Of a DNA stretch of 64,000 nt, positions 17,329-26,600 are shown piece by piece. The stretch spans positions 1 to 64,000 of the forward strand of contig CAZVLN010000010.1 of NCBI GenBank assembly GCA_964627995.1, in the 5' to 3' direction. Both the position numbers and the translations under genes were made by a program. Under the pieces are notes generated by a model. That model was not told the DNA's origin and did no database searches. It saw only the letters and a program-made list of their open reading frames with translations. This DNA is from JAWLFI01 sp964627995. GTDB lineage: Bacteria; Bacteroidota; Bacteroidia; Chitinophagales; Saprospiraceae. Each line of letters opens with the position of its first letter. Position 1 is the stretch's first letter.

Positions 17329-17538
17329 TTAGCTATTACCTGCTGGGCAAGTACGCATACCAAATAGCGTATATAGCGGGCAAAAACTGACCAGGCTCGT
17401 CAATACAAACACAATTGCTAATACAAGCAAAACGGTCCCTAAGGTTCCGGAAATAACGTTAGTGTAATACAAAGCACCAATAGCTATTGCTATAATTATG
17501 CGAATCGTTCGATCTGCAGTTCCCATATTCTTTTTCAT
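17329..17538 (-). CDS. DUF2892 (YgaP-type transmembrane) protein
   Basis: A 69-residue protein: MKKNMGTADRTIRIII is the usual family start, then two membrane helices (about residues 12-30 and 33-55), then CPLYTLFGMRTCPA. The family is found alone or fused to rhodanese domains (YgaP); the function of the stand-alone form is unknown, though sulfur and metal links have been suggested for fused forms. Just upstream lies a short tandem TTTGG/CCAAA repeat (17545-17562). Confidence 0.85.
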   Translation of the reverse strand: MKKNMGTADRTIRIIIAIAIGALYYTNVISGTLGTVLLVLAIVFVLTSLVSFCPLYTLFGMRTCPAGNS

Positions 17539-18151
17539 AATCCTTGGTTTGGTTTGGTTTGAGGTAAGTTAGATAAAGAAATATACAAAAATATTTGCTG
17601 CATCCGAAGGATTTGAAACACAGATACAGCTTATTGTCATCCAAACCTTGCCACTCTTTCCATTGATAATGAGGCTCCTAAGTCAGCTATTCGGTTGTAA
17701 ACTGCAGCAATTTTAGATTTTATGTCTTAAGCAATCTACGAAGTATGGAGAAGAATGTACTACGCATGATTGCACAGCATAGTGGTTTTGATGCGCAAAA
17801 TAGACTTTGACTGTATAGAAAAGCAGGGTGTAAATTACTATGCAAAAGGTCAGCCAATTCATCGGTAGTTGATTCCCTGACTCGCGCTCAAAATATGGAG
17901 GAGAATAGTCTATGCCCTTATGATTTAATGGAATATTTCTCTTTTGATCTGAAATCATCAGACACCCCGATCCGTCTGGCCTTGTCGAAACTTACTCTAG
18001 ACCTTTCCTAACTTATATCTAATGTGATTTCCTATTCAATAATTAAGACCGTCACGATCATAACCCCAATGCTCAGTTTATCAAACCTGATGCCCATCTG
18101 TGAAAGCTCCCCAAAAATCCTTAGATTGGGTTTTATTTTGCTCTAACGCAA
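17539..18151. other. Intergenic region, 613 bases
   Basis: The longest gene-poor stretch here. It contains a short tandem repeat of TTGGT units at 17545-17562. A minus-strand frame (17713-17958, 81 codons) has one hydrophobic segment, but no recognisable family and no promoter or partner. No tRNA-like or GC-rich element is seen. It probably carries the promoter of the large carrier-fusion gene, though no exact TAnnTTTG is found near its start; TTATTTTG at 18134 is the nearest. Confidence 0.4.
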
Positions 18152-21100
18152 ATGCCGGTGAAACGCTCACAAGAAAATAGAATAAGTCAGTTTTTTAATG
18201 TCAGACCCGGAGAGGAAGGTCTCGTACGTCGGCTATTCTTTCACAATTTCTTTCAAGGTGTGGGCATCGCTTTTTTCTTTACAGCAGCTAATACCTTATT
18301 CCTTGAATTCTTTAGCGTAAAATGGCTTCCCTGGATTTATATCACCTCCGCCCTGTTGTTGTTTGTCTTTGGCCGGGCATATGCATATTTTGAACATCAT
18401 TGGCCCTTAAAAAGGCTTATGACCGTGGTTGTGGGTATTTTAGTTGTTACTCCACTTTTCTTTTATACGGGCATGGCGGTCTGGCAACAAGCTGGACTTA
18501 TTTTTCTACTCATGGCGTTTCATCGCGTTCTCTACACCTTAAACAGTCTAGAGTTTTGGGGGCTGTCGGCACTCGCCTTTAATGTCCGTCAAAGTAAGCG
18601 TATTTTTCCATTGATTGGCGCTGGGGATATTCCAGCCAAGCTATTAGGTTACCTTGCGGTCACAGCCGTCGTTCCATATACAGGTATAGAGGCCTTACTC
18701 CTTATTGCCTCTGGTTCTTTTCTTATCTCCTTCTTTTTCCTACAGCGCCTGGCGAACCGCCACGGGGAGACGCTGCAACATACTGACGCGACACCTGACT
18801 TTAGCCCCGGGTTTCAACAAAAGTCGTACTGGGTGCCAGCCTCCATGTTTCGTTCCCCTTTTATTTTGTGGCTTTCCTTGCTTTCGGTTGTGAGTTTAAT
18901 AGCGCTGACCCTATTGGACTTTGCTTTCCTTGCCGAAGTCAAATACAACTTTAAAGAAAAAGAAAGTCTAGCCCGATTCTTTGGTTTGTTGTTTAGTTTG
19001 GGATATACTTTAATTCTAACCTCAAAGTTTATCATTTCGGGGCGCGTTATTGAAAGCCTGGGTGTTGTTCGATCGACATTTATACTTCCGGTTTTTCTAT
19101 GTATAGCATCATTCGCAGCTGTCATTACGGGCATGCTAACCTCAGACCAAACGGTCTTGCTTTGGATGTACAGTGCCATTCTGATTGGTGTGGAAATCAT
19201 CCGTTACGCTATAAATGATCCCAACTTGATGACCCTGTTTCAGCCTTTGAGTCGGTCGCTTCGGCTCCATGGACATACCCTGGTAAAAACGATCATGAAT
19301 CCCTTTGGTCTGCTGCTTACCGGCGCAATTCTGCTCGGTATTCTTCAGCTATCCAAAAAAATAGACTTGACGCTAATTAGTGCTATCCTACTGCTGTTCA
19401 GCATCATCATGACTTTCTTATCCTTTAAAGTCCGCACATTTTATCTGCGCCAGTTGTTTCACGCCGTCCGAACTCGTTTTTTTGAAGGGACTAATACCCA
19501 TTTAATTTCCGAGCAGGCCATTGAAATACTAAAAGAAAAGCTGAGAGTAGGAGCCGAAGGTGAAGCCATTCATAGTATCAAGGTTTTGCTGCAGCAAAAA
19601 CCCAAACATAAAGAGGAAATTATAGCCACGGCACTTGCCCATCCCGGAGACCAAGTGAGGGCCCATGCAATATATACCGCTATCCAACAAAAGATCACAC
19701 TGGATCCCGAGCAGCTTCTGAAAATTCTAGATGGGGAACAAAGCAAGATTGTTCTTCAAGCTGCAATAGAGGCCCTTCCAACAAGTATTCCCGACCAGCT
19801 TAAGTTGTTGTATCCATTTATTGATTCTACGGATGAAGACTTTCGAGCGACAGCCATTAGTTCACTGTTGGGCAGTGGACAATTGGAAGCCGAATTAAAA
19901 GCGGGAAGTCTTGTTATTAATCTCCTGCAGTCAAAATCGCCAGCCGATCAAGCCTTTGGCTGTAGACTGCTTCGGAAAATAGCAAAGGAAAACAACTACT
20001 ATTTAGTTCTGCCCCTTTTGAATTCCTCATACCCTGAAGTCCGTGCAGAGGCCATACAAACCGCTGAATACATTCAGCACCCCAGCATTCGTAAAGAACT
20101 ATTTTACATTTTTGATGGTTCTCCGAACGAGCCTTATTTACTGCAAGCCCTGGCTGCTTACGGTGATCAAAGCTTGCCGGCTATTCAAACTCGGTTCGCT
20201 GACAAAAGCTCCAATCTGACCAGGGATCGACAACTATGTGCGCTCTTATCGGCTATAAAAACTCCGGCATCGCTAGATCTATTATTTCATCAACTGGCAC
20301 ACTCCATATTAGAGGTCCGTAGTCTAGCAGCCCGATTACTGCATCAAGCTCAGTATCAGCTGCCCCAGTCCCTGGAAAAAGCCTATAATGAATATGTAGA
20401 GCAATGGTTGACAGAAGCCTACCACCTTTTGTATGGAGAGGAAAACCATGCGAACCACAAGTTACTCCAGTCTGCATTCCAGCAAGAACGAAGAAGCAAA
20501 ACCGAACAATTACTCATGTTGGTTTCATTGAAATGCGATAGAAGTAAATTTAATCGAATCATGGATAGCTTTGCCTCTGCTCAACATCAGCAGCGTGATC
20601 AGGCATTGGAAATATTAGAGTATGAAATTCCCAAAAAACTATTTTTTTTACTCGAGTATCTACTTGATCCGAGTCTTGGAAAGGCCCGGTTGAAACAAGT
20701 AATTAAAATTAAGCCACATTTTGAACCCGAAAAAGACATGATTCAAAATGTGGTAGAACTGCATTGGGGTAACTTTACTCGATGGACTACTGCAGCCCTT
20801 CTCCAGCATATTAGAGAGCAAGACACTTCTGTACATGTTTCCCATCTCTTAGAACACCCCTCTACTCTTATTCGACAGCAGGCCCTTGTCTGCACTGATA
20901 AAACACCCATATCTATGCATAGCGAATCATCTTCTGAATCGGTTTTACTTCAAGTCGAAAAAATCCTACTCCTCAAGAACACAAAGTTGTTCCAGAATAT
21001 TCCTGAACATATTCTGGTTGATGTAGCTGAAATTGTCACCGAGGTCGAATGCGCTGCTGGTGAGCAACTCTTCAACAAAGGCGATATGGGAACTAAAATG

Positions 21101-21403
21101 TTTATAATTGCAAATGGCAGTATACGTATTCACGATGGTGATCATGTGTTCTCCAACCTGCATAAACATGACATATTTGGTGAACTCGCCTTGCTAAGTC
21201 CAGAGCCACGCTCAGCTTCTGCTTCCGCTTCTGAGGATAGTTTGCTCCTTTGTATTGATCAGGCTCCATTTTTTGAATTGACTAGTACACATCCGGAGGT
21301 GAGTAAAGGTATTATCCAGCGATTAGCTGAATTACTTCGAAGCCAAAATGAAGAAATTATTGAAATGAAAAGAGCGCGCAATAGCACTGAAAAGGACAAT
21401 TAA
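18152..21403 (+). CDS. NTP/NDP-exchange-type carrier fused to HEAT repeats and a cyclic-nucleotide-binding domain
   Basis: A 1083-residue three-part protein. Residues 1-425: about 12 membrane helices with NVRPGEEGLVRRLFFHNFF at the start and LIGAGDIPAKLLGYL, resembling the ATP/ADP translocase (Tlc)/MFS-like family. Residues about 430-905: helical pairs of HEAT type (for example HPGDQVRAHAIYTAI, SYPEVRAEAIQTAEYI, LEVRSLAARLL). Residues about 930-1060: a cNMP-binding beta-roll with GEQLFNKGDMGTKMFIIANG and FGELALLSPEPRSA, where the Glu and Arg match the phosphate-binding cassette. I infer a carrier or membrane scaffold gated or scaffolded by a nucleotide signal. True ATP/ADP exchange is doubtful. 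It stands alone, convergent with the HD gene after seven bases. Confidence 0.85.
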   Translation: MPVKRSQENRISQFFNVRPGEEGLVRRLFFHNFFQGVGIAFFFTAANTLFLEFFSVKWLPWIYITSALLLFVFGRAYAYFEHHWPLKRLMTVVVGILVVTPLFFYTGMAVWQQAGLIFLLMAFHRVLYTLNSLEFWGLSALAFNVRQSKRIFPLIGAGDIPAKLLGYLAVTAVVPYTGIEALLLIASGSFLISFFFLQRLANRHGETLQHTDATPDFSPGFQQKSYWVPASMFRSPFILWLSLLSVVSLIALTLLDFAFLAEVKYNFKEKESLARFFGLLFSLGYTLILTSKFIISGRVIESLGVVRSTFILPVFLCIASFAAVITGMLTSDQTVLLWMYSAILIGVEIIRYAINDPNLMTLFQPLSRSLRLHGHTLVKTIMNPFGLLLTGAILLGILQLSKKIDLTLISAILLLFSIIMTFLSFKVRTFYLRQLFHAVRTRFFEGTNTHLISEQAIEILKEKLRVGAEGEAIHSIKVLLQQKPKHKEEIIATALAHPGDQVRAHAIYTAIQQKITLDPEQLLKILDGEQSKIVLQAAIEALPTSIPDQLKLLYPFIDSTDEDFRATAISSLLGSGQLEAELKAGSLVINLLQSKSPADQAFGCRLLRKIAKENNYYLVLPLLNSSYPEVRAEAIQTAEYIQHPSIRKELFYIFDGSPNEPYLLQALAAYGDQSLPAIQTRFADKSSNLTRDRQLCALLSAIKTPASLDLLFHQLAHSILEVRSLAARLLHQAQYQLPQSLEKAYNEYVEQWLTEAYHLLYGEENHANHKLLQSAFQQERRSKTEQLLMLVSLKCDRSKFNRIMDSFASAQHQQRDQALEILEYEIPKKLFFLLEYLLDPSLGKARLKQVIKIKPHFEPEKDMIQNVVELHWGNFTRWTTAALLQHIREQDTSVHVSHLLEHPSTLIRQQALVCTDKTPISMHSESSSESVLLQVEKILLLKNTKLFQNIPEHILVDVAEIVTEVECAAGEQLFNKGDMGTKMFIIANGSIRIHDGDHVFSNLHKHDIFGELALLSPEPRSASASASEDSLLLCIDQAPFFELTSTHPEVSKGIIQRLAELLRSQNEEIIEMKRARNSTEKDN

Positions 21404-21410
21404 CCCTAGG

Positions 21411-22034
21411 CTAATCATCAACCTGGTCATGAATTTGCTGTAAGCGCTCAGCTTTTTTACCATTGCGCCAATTTTTAGCCGTTTTTGTAAAGTAGGAATG
21501 GGACTTAAAAAATCGAAGTTGTAATCGATTCCACTCCTCCTCATTACTTATTACTCCTAACTTTTTAAATTCCTCATATAATCTATTGGCGATGACCCAA
21601 AAATCATCTCTCCCCAGGTAATCTAAGTCTGCATCACATAAGACCTCACTCAAGTGATCTTTCGGATCCTGAGGAATTTGTGTGGCACGAATCATTTCGC
21701 ACACCCGATTTATTGAATCTGAATGGTACCCATAGCGAGGCATCCACTCTTGAGCTACGTGGCAGCTCGCTTCTTCGTGATTTTTTGAGGAAACCACAAA
21801 GCCACTATCGTGCAAAACCGCAGCCGCTTTTAAATCCCCCATTTCACTTTCCGATATCCCTTCAGCCTGACCTATGCGAATCGCAGCTTGCAACACATCC
21901 TTTGTATGATCGACAGAATGATATGTTAGGTATCCGGGAAGGCCTGCTTCCATCCAATCGAATACATCTTCTTTTAATCCTGCAAAGTCTGGACTTTCCT
22001 TAAAATTTTGTTTGTCGCTAACCCGATTCTCCAT
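21411..22034 (-). CDS. HD-domain phosphohydrolase
   Basis: A 207-residue protein with the metal-dependent HD fold: YHSVDHTKDVLQAA supplies the first histidine, AAVLHDSGFVV the HD pair, NHEEASCHVA a further histidine, and CDADLDYLGRDDFW the final aspartates. Family members hydrolyse nucleotides or signalling nucleotides; whether this one acts on pppGpp, cyclic nucleotides or other substrates is not visible. The adjacency to the convergent cyclic-nucleotide-binding fusion gene is suggestive but may be chance. A GC-rich element lies 93 bases upstream of the start. Confidence 0.82.
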   Translation of the reverse strand: MENRVSDKQNFKESPDFAGLKEDVFDWMEAGLPGYLTYHSVDHTKDVLQAAIRIGQAEGISESEMGDLKAAAVLHDSGFVVSSKNHEEASCHVAQEWMPRYGYHSDSINRVCEMIRATQIPQDPKDHLSEVLCDADLDYLGRDDFWVIANRLYEEFKKLGVISNEEEWNRLQLRFFKSHSYFTKTAKNWRNGKKAERLQQIHDQVDD

Positions 22035-22127
22035 TCTATAAATTATAGTAATAAATAAATATCCTTTTTTTTATTAAGGTCCTACACAATATAATATAAT
22101 TTATTTTATTTCTAATCGCTATTTCTA

Positions 22128-22294
22128 TTTTGGGGGTGTCCCCGCTGTGCTTTGCTCCGCGGGGTCGGGTCACTTCGGGGTTCGCTGGACGCTCCGTACT
22201 CAAGCCGCCCCAAAAGATTGCGGCGGTCTTTCGCACCTTCCCACCGCTAAGCGGCGGGCCCTCCGCACCCCTCACCCTTGCGCGCTCCGCGCGC
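22128..22294 (-). repeat. GC-rich hairpin-rich intergenic element, copy 2
   Basis: Fills most of the 408-base gap 22035-22442. Read on the minus strand it starts with a GCGCGC hairpin, CAAGGGTGAGGGG, CCGCCGCTTAGCGGTGGG hairpin, and ends GGGGACACCCCCAAAA. The starting AAGGGTGAGGG and the ending CCCAAAA match the other copies. The GC content is far above the flanking AT-rich sequence. A plus-strand frame through it (22147-22347) is a by-product. The rest of the gap shows nothing. Confidence 0.7.
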
Positions 22295-22442
22295 TTTTCC
22301 GTTTAAGACATACGCTCCGTCTATTTAAGCCAAAAAAAGTGCTATAATATTAAAGCCGCACACAGCCTGATTTCAAAAACTAATCCAATGGAAAGCAGGT
22401 CACGGACTTTAGGATGAGATCTGGCTTTTCACGAAGTCTTGT

Positions 22443-22985
22443 TCAAGAATTCAGCTCCAGGCTACACACCCCCCAAGGTTCACTATAGCTCCGACAATAA
22501 TGAGGGTGGACTCGTGCCTCGAAATGGGATGATCTCATGTTTTCAAAGGAAGTGGGATGTGATTTTTGAAGGTCACCTAGCATGGCGTGGCGGGCAGGTG
22601 CTCGTCGTGCATTTGTATAAGGCACCCAAAAATGCTCAGCAACAGAACGGGAGTCGAATTGTATGACAGCTAAAAGCCCTTTCTCATTGAATAACCACTC
22701 GCCAGAGTAGTCGTGAGGTCCGCATTGGCAAGAAAATTGATCTTCAGATAAAAATTGACATGGAAAGTTTTTAGGTGCGAATGTTCGTGGAAGGTCAAAC
22801 TGTCTGTAGGCCATTTTATAGCTTGCTTCCTTCGCTACCCAAAATTTAAAAAGAACCACCTTTGATTGGGCATGCTTTTTCCAAAAGGTGATCTCAGCTG
22901 ACGTTAAGATCTTGTTAGCGATGCGCTCAACCCGTTTCCATTCCCTATCCATAAAGGCGTGGGAAAGAAAGTCATTAGCGATCAT
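22443..22985 (-). CDS. 4'-phosphopantetheinyl transferase superfamily protein
   Basis: A 180-residue AcpS/Sfp-type enzyme. MIANDFLS corresponds to the IGNDIVDL motif at the N-terminus (Mg/CoA site), RIANKILTSAE to the middle segment and FWVAKEASYK (residues 49-57) to the hallmark WxxKEA[FAY]xK. It transfers phosphopantetheine from CoA to a carrier-protein serine. Its start overlaps the stop of the acyl carrier protein by four bases (ATGA), making that carrier the likely substrate. The last 50 residues are unlike the family and may be a lineage-specific extension. Confidence 0.8.
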   Translation of the reverse strand: MIANDFLSHAFMDREWKRVERIANKILTSAEITFWKKHAQSKVVLFKFWVAKEASYKMAYRQFDLPRTFAPKNFPCQFLSEDQFSCQCGPHDYSGEWLFNEKGLLAVIQFDSRSVAEHFWVPYTNARRAPARHAMLGDLQKSHPTSFENMRSSHFEARVHPHYCRSYSEPWGVCSLELNS

Positions 22986-23227
22986 ACCTTTGCGGAAATA
23001 ATTTCCATTGCAGCACCAAGCGTGAGCATATTCTCAGCCTCTTCATCCGTAATTTCGATATCAAATTCATCTTCGATATCTAAAATAATATCTATTAAGT
23101 GGGCTGAATTAATATGTAAATCCTCCATCAGGTCTAAGTCGTCGGTTACTTTTTCCGGTTTTTCTCCTTTGGGAATATAGGTATCGATGATACCCTCTAA
23201 TTTTTTTCGAATATGTTCAGACGTCAT
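22982..23227 (-). CDS. Acyl carrier protein (stand-alone, atypical attachment motif)
   Basis: An 81-residue helical carrier protein: MEDLHINSAHLIDIILDIEDEFDIEITDEEAENML matches ACP helices II and III. The phosphopantetheine serine is Ser41 in INSAHL rather than the usual DSL motif, so this is a specialised carrier and not the fatty-acid ACP. It is sandwiched between an HATPase gene (25-base gap) and its probable dedicated phosphopantetheinyl transferase (4-base overlap). No ketosynthase or adenylation gene is nearby, so the acyl cargo is unknown. Confidence 0.85.
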   Translation of the reverse strand: MTSEHIRKKLEGIIDTYIPKGEKPEKVTDDLDLMEDLHINSAHLIDIILDIEDEFDIEITDEEAENMLTLGAAMEIISAKV

Positions 23228-23252
23228 AGCCCTTCAATTTTTAGAACAAGAT

Positions 23253-23663
23253 CTAGAGGTTTGAAGCAAGGAGCTCAAAATACAACTCAACTCTTCGTCC
23301 ATTTTTTTTAAATTCCAGCGTATCACAAAGTTCCCGAATTAAGAAAACACCTCTACCTCCACAACATTCAATTTTATCACTGGTCGTGGGGTCGGGAAGC
23401 TGCTGATAATCAAATCCACTGCCTTCATCTTCTACAACGACCCGTAACTGGGAGGAGGAATTAGAAATCTCAATTCTAACATACTTACTGCTATCTTTCT
23501 GATTTCCATGAATGATCGCATTACTGACTGCTTCAGTAAGCGAAACCATTAAATTACATTTCAAGTCGTCTGAAAGATTATAATAGTCTGCCCATTGATC
23601 TACCAGCGATTGAATTTCGCAAATATTGTCTGGATGAGAAGAGATTTTGTGCATAACAAGCAC
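23253..23663 (-). CDS. RsbW-like HATPase (serine-kinase/anti-sigma type)
   Basis: About 136 residues with the GHKL ATPase motifs of anti-sigma/phosphatase-regulating kinases: N-box SLTEAVSNAIIHGN (about 41-54), G1 VEDEGSGFDYQQ, and G2 GGRGVFLIRELCD. No sensor or histidine-phosphorylation domain, hence an RsbW/SpoIIAB-like switch protein. The ORF opens with GTG at 23663; an ATG at 23654 is an equally good start. No STAS antagonist or sigma partner lies next to it. It is followed by ACP and PPTase and preceded by a DUF4175 gene after 28 bases, probably all one operon. Confidence 0.85.
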   Translation of the reverse strand: MLVMHKISSHPDNICEIQSLVDQWADYYNLSDDLKCNLMVSLTEAVSNAIIHGNQKDSSKYVRIEISNSSSQLRVVVEDEGSGFDYQQLPDPTTSDKIECCGGRGVFLIRELCDTLEFKKNGRRVELYFELLASNL

Positions 23664-23691
23664 TTTCCGTGATTTGATCTACCCTTTTAAC

Positions 23692-26600
23692 TTACTGAAC
23701 ACTCAAATTGTTCCCGAGTTGGTCATAGTAGTTTTCCACCAAGCCGCGATAAAATGACTGAACGGAAGGTGAAACCAGTCGAATCTGCTCAATGGCGGCC
23801 TCTCGTTCGCGCAAATAATCCTCTAAAGCCGGTGGTTTTTGCTGTCGAGCAATTTCGCGCGCCTGTTCGGCCTTTCGCTCCTCTTTTTGTTCCCGCTGCC
23901 GCTCTGCCCGATCACTTTCTAATAAACGCGTAACGATATCTCGCTGACGGCGGACCATCTCTTGCGTCAACCGCTTGTTTACAAGATCAGTTTCTATCTC
24001 CTCCATTTGATCGATGATATCTTGTAATGCTTGATCTCCTTGTCCTTGCTGCCGTTTTTCAGACTGAAAATCACGCAACATTTTCTTTAGCTTAGCCTGC
24101 TCTCTGGCCATTTTTGCAAACTCTTCAGCATTTCCCTCTTTGCCACCGGACTTCTTGCCTTTGTTCTCCTCCGCCTTCTTTTTCATCTCCTCATTTAGCT
24201 TTTTCTGGCCTTCAGTAATCATGTCCATAGGCTTTTTGCCTTGCCCTGGCTTCAAAGAAGGTTTGGGTTTGGAGCATTGCTGAGTACCGGGCTTCATATC
24301 AGCCATTTGCTCCTGCATTTGCTGCATAGCATCACTTAGCATTAAAGCCAGGTCATTCAAGTTTTTCATGGCTAATTGCTGATTTCGCCCGGCATCACCT
24401 TTTTCACGCTCTGCTAAATGACTTACACTTTTTGAGAAACGCTCCTTAACCTCATCCACCTTTTCTAATATAAAGGATTCAATTTGCAAGTTTCGCTGAC
24501 TCAATGCCACCAGGCTGTCCTCTACAATTTTAAATTTATCCTCAAGCCCAAACTGTTCTTGCGTTAAGCGAGTAAACCGAGGGGTTAAGGGACTCGTTCG
24601 CGCAAAGCCATCAATTAGGTCCTCTTGAGTAAATGAAACTTCTAGTAAGTTCTCTAATATTTGGCGGAGAAGATCTAAATCCTCCTCCATCGACTCCATG
24701 GAGGCCGATTGCATCCCGGCAGAAGCGCTTTTCTTCATATCCTCCATTTTCTTCCTTGCGCTTTCTTGCTGCTTCCCTGCTTTTTGCTTTTCGTTTTGCT
24801 CCAAACTCTCCTTAGCTCCTTCGAGGTCCTTCTGAATATCACGCATTTCTTCACGTATGTTTTTCATATCCACGGGTGAGGGTAATTTGCGACTGCGTTG
24901 ATTCAATTCCTTCATCTCCTCTTTCGACTTCTCAAATTGTTCATTGATTTTCTCCTGCTCTTCTTTCAACTCTTCAGCTGACTGTTCTCCTTCTTTCGTT
25001 CGTTCTTCAAGATCCTCAAGTTCTTTGGCCAGCTCTTCGATTTTACTGAGCTCCTGTTGTAAATCTTTCTCAAACTCTAACTGGCGGAACATTTTTTCCA
25101 ATCGCTCCGTCGTCATTTCCATATTCTGCTGACTCTCATCCATTTCCTCCATCATATCCAGAGCCTCATCTTTTTTCATTTCCTCCATCAGCTCCTGGAT
25201 TTTCTCCAGTAGTTCTTTCATCCGCTCATTTTCAGCGGCTTCTTCAAACATTTCCTTAAGTTTTTCTTGCTTTTCCTTTTGCTCTTCTGTCAACTCCTTA
25301 CTCTCCTCTTCAGCACGCTGCTTTTCCTCAAACTTCTCCAGCATCTCTTTCATTTGTTCTTCAAGTTGCTTTTCTTTTTCCATCAAACTCTCTAGATCTC
25401 GCTGATCCTTCCAGTCCATTTCTTTTTTATTCAGCAACTTATCTCGCATCCGCTGTATTTCCTCTTTCAGCTTTTTCCGTTCCTTTAGGTTTTCGTTTAG
25501 CTGTTCTTGTATTTCATTTTGATTTGCCTTTGTTATAGCATCGTACTCCTCCAGTGTCGGCTTCTCAAATTGCATAATCTCTGAACGAGCGACTTTGGGG
25601 CCTCGGATTCCATCATTATCAAACACTTCAAAATAATACTTCACCGTACTACCCGGAGCCAGCGACAAACTATCCAACTCTAAAATGTAATCGAAAGTAG
25701 TTGGGTTTGACTGAATAGGTATTCGGTTACGCCTGACTATAGGCTTACCCGATTTCTTTTGAATTTCATACACAAACTGTAAGCGGGTGAGTCCGTAATC
25801 ATCTCCTGCTTCACCAGCAAAAAAGATTCGTCGGTCGTCGAGACTATCCCTGAAAGTGCGGGCTCGGATATTAGGATATCGGTCTTCTCGAACTTGCAGA
25901 AGGTACGAGCTGGAATCTGCTCGATCTAAATGCTGACTCGATACGTATATTCTATAATCCTGCGAACTGAAAAAAGTTTCATTAAACTCAAAGGACTCGT
26001 GGCCCTTTTTTTCCGCTTGCACCACAGAGTCCTTTCCGTAAGCCAACTCAATGCGTTCTGCACCGCTTGTTTCAAACATCCACTTTAAACGACTTCCCTC
26101 TGCAACAGTTACATCTCCTACATTTTCTAAGGTTCGCGATGGCATACCGGTATACGAAGGGGGCTGAATTTTTAGTGTAAATGCACTAAGCTGAGGCCGC
26201 TCTGTCACTTTCAATTGATAGAGTCGAGACTTAACATTGCCAGATATCAAACGAAAGTCTGTATTTTCCTGCACTTGAGAAAAGCGATATTGAAATTGGT
26301 CACCATCCTGGGCAGACATATTATACACCTGGCTTCCCAATTCAATGCGGACTTCAGAGGGTCTTACCTCACCTTCCGTATATACTTCTAAATCGAAATC
26401 AGCATATTGGACAACTTGAAGCGTATCGTTGCTAACTATAAATTCAAAAGGGGCCGGACGTTCAAACTCGGTCTTATTTTGAATTATTCGCTGACTACTG
26501 TCCCGAATCCAGGCAGGAACAAAAACAAGTAGGAGTAAAAGAAGAAGCAATGGCGGAAGAGCATACTTTAGATACCTTCTGTTTTTCCCGAGGTTAATGG

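Noticed and set aside
17713..17958. Minus-strand 81-codon frame with one hydrophobic segment
   Set aside because: No recognisable family, no promoter box or partner gene; kept only as a note in the intergenic entry.
22147..22347. Plus-strand frame in repeat copy 2
   Set aside because: Low-complexity translation of GC-rich hairpins; lies entirely within the repeat and its edge.
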